Shown here one piece after another: positions 13,881 through 14,244 of a stretch of DNA of 14,244 bases (positions are counted from its first letter, which is position 1; each line of letters starts with the position of its first letter). Origin of the DNA: Candidatus Zixiibacteriota bacterium (GTDB lineage: Bacteria; Zixibacteria; MSB-5A5; GN15; FEB-12); assembly GCA_030619345.1 (NCBI GenBank), contig JAUXBO010000023.1, forward strand, positions 1 to 14,244, in the 5' to 3' direction. The position numbers and the translations under genes are program-made. The notes beneath the pieces were generated by a model. It was not told where the DNA came from, did not search any database, and saw only the letters and a program-made list of their open reading frames with translations.

Positions 13881-14159
13881 TTAGTCTGGCGTGCAACTTG
13901 AAGCACAGTATGGCGGAAGCTCGCACAAATCGCAGGCGGGGTAGTCCATACCACCGTACCACGTTACTTCATACAAATTGTTGCATGTTCCGCCTTCCCA
14001 GATGCAGGACTTAAGATGTCTGGCACATGCCACGTCCTCATTATCGCCACAGTCTGGTGTTCCGCCAGCGGTGGCCTCTGCTGGAATAATACTAAATGCC
14101 CCTATGCCGATCAGGACAGATACAGCCAGGATCAGACATAGAGAAGTTATCTGTTTCAT
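13881..14159 (-). CDS. Secreted 8-cysteine microprotein
   Basis: 92 aa. A signal peptide runs to about residue 29-31 (MKQITSLCLILAVSVLIGIG then PAEATA), leaving a mature peptide of about 60 residues with eight cysteines at 37, 45, 52, 59, 76, 79, 85 and 89, enough for four disulfides, plus several aromatic residues. The ribosome site AAGGAGGT (14165-14172) is the best in the window, 6 nt before the ATG, suggesting strong expression. The family was not recognised. A toxin/bacteriocin, a metal binder or a surface structural peptide are all possible; nothing decides between them. It lies upstream of a membrane thioredoxin-like gene. No clear promoter was identified in the 85 nt before it. Confidence 0.75.
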   Translation of the reverse strand: MKQITSLCLILAVSVLIGIGAFSIIPAEATAGGTPDCGDNEDVACARHLKSCIWEGGTCNNLYEVTWYGGMDYPACDLCELPPYCASSCTPD

Positions 14160-14244
14160 AGAAAACCTCCTTTTTTTTCAGCCGGATTTCAATAATATGA
14201 ACCGATTCCCTTTTGGGGGGTATCCCTGCGGAATGAAAATCTAA

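Overview
The window looks like a chromosomal piece of an FCB-superphylum bacterium, probably an uncultured lineage such as Zixibacteria, Marinimicrobia or a Bacteroidota relative. Two things point there. A short housekeeping sigma factor starts directly at region 1.2, as in Bacteroidota. A secreted protein ends in the NYPNPFNPST-type C-terminal sorting domain typical of type IX secretion cargo in FCB bacteria. The phylum is inference; no rRNA gene is present.

Layout. Positions 1-2121 (minus): the 5' part of the primary sigma factor gene, preceded by a membrane-anchored HtrA/DegP protease gene with a textbook sigma-70 promoter. Positions 2409-6658 (plus): a tightly coupled operon of a class II aldolase, a DapL-like aminotransferase fold that has lost its PLP lysine, folB, folK, a deoxynucleoside kinase and panB (folate, pantothenate and nucleotide salvage). 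Positions 6659-6847: a convergent junction carrying two inverted REP-like hairpins. Positions 6848-8554 (minus): a tail-anchored Ser/Thr kinase fused to a pseudokinase. Positions 8631-9488 (minus): a secreted cohesin-like protein with a T9SS sorting domain, a long leader and a strong terminator. Positions 9805-12595 (minus): a two-gene operon of an intact HtrA protease followed by an HtrA homologue with all three catalytic residues lost. Positions 12602-13127: a gene-free stretch with several palindromic repeat families. Positions 13128-14159 (minus): a membrane-anchored thioredoxin-like protein, a possible 27-codon ORF, and a secreted 8-cysteine microprotein.

How the genes fit together. The plus-strand operon makes cofactor precursors: FolB and FolK act in succession on pterins, PanB starts pantothenate synthesis. 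The minus-strand genes are mostly about the cell envelope: periplasmic protease/chaperones, a membrane kinase, a T9SS cargo protein, and a thiol-disulfide protein beside a Cys-rich secreted peptide. The recurring oddity is decayed enzyme domains kept as full-length ORFs beside or fused to active partners: the aminotransferase, the second kinase domain and the second HtrA. No tRNA, rRNA, CRISPR array, transposase or phage gene was seen.
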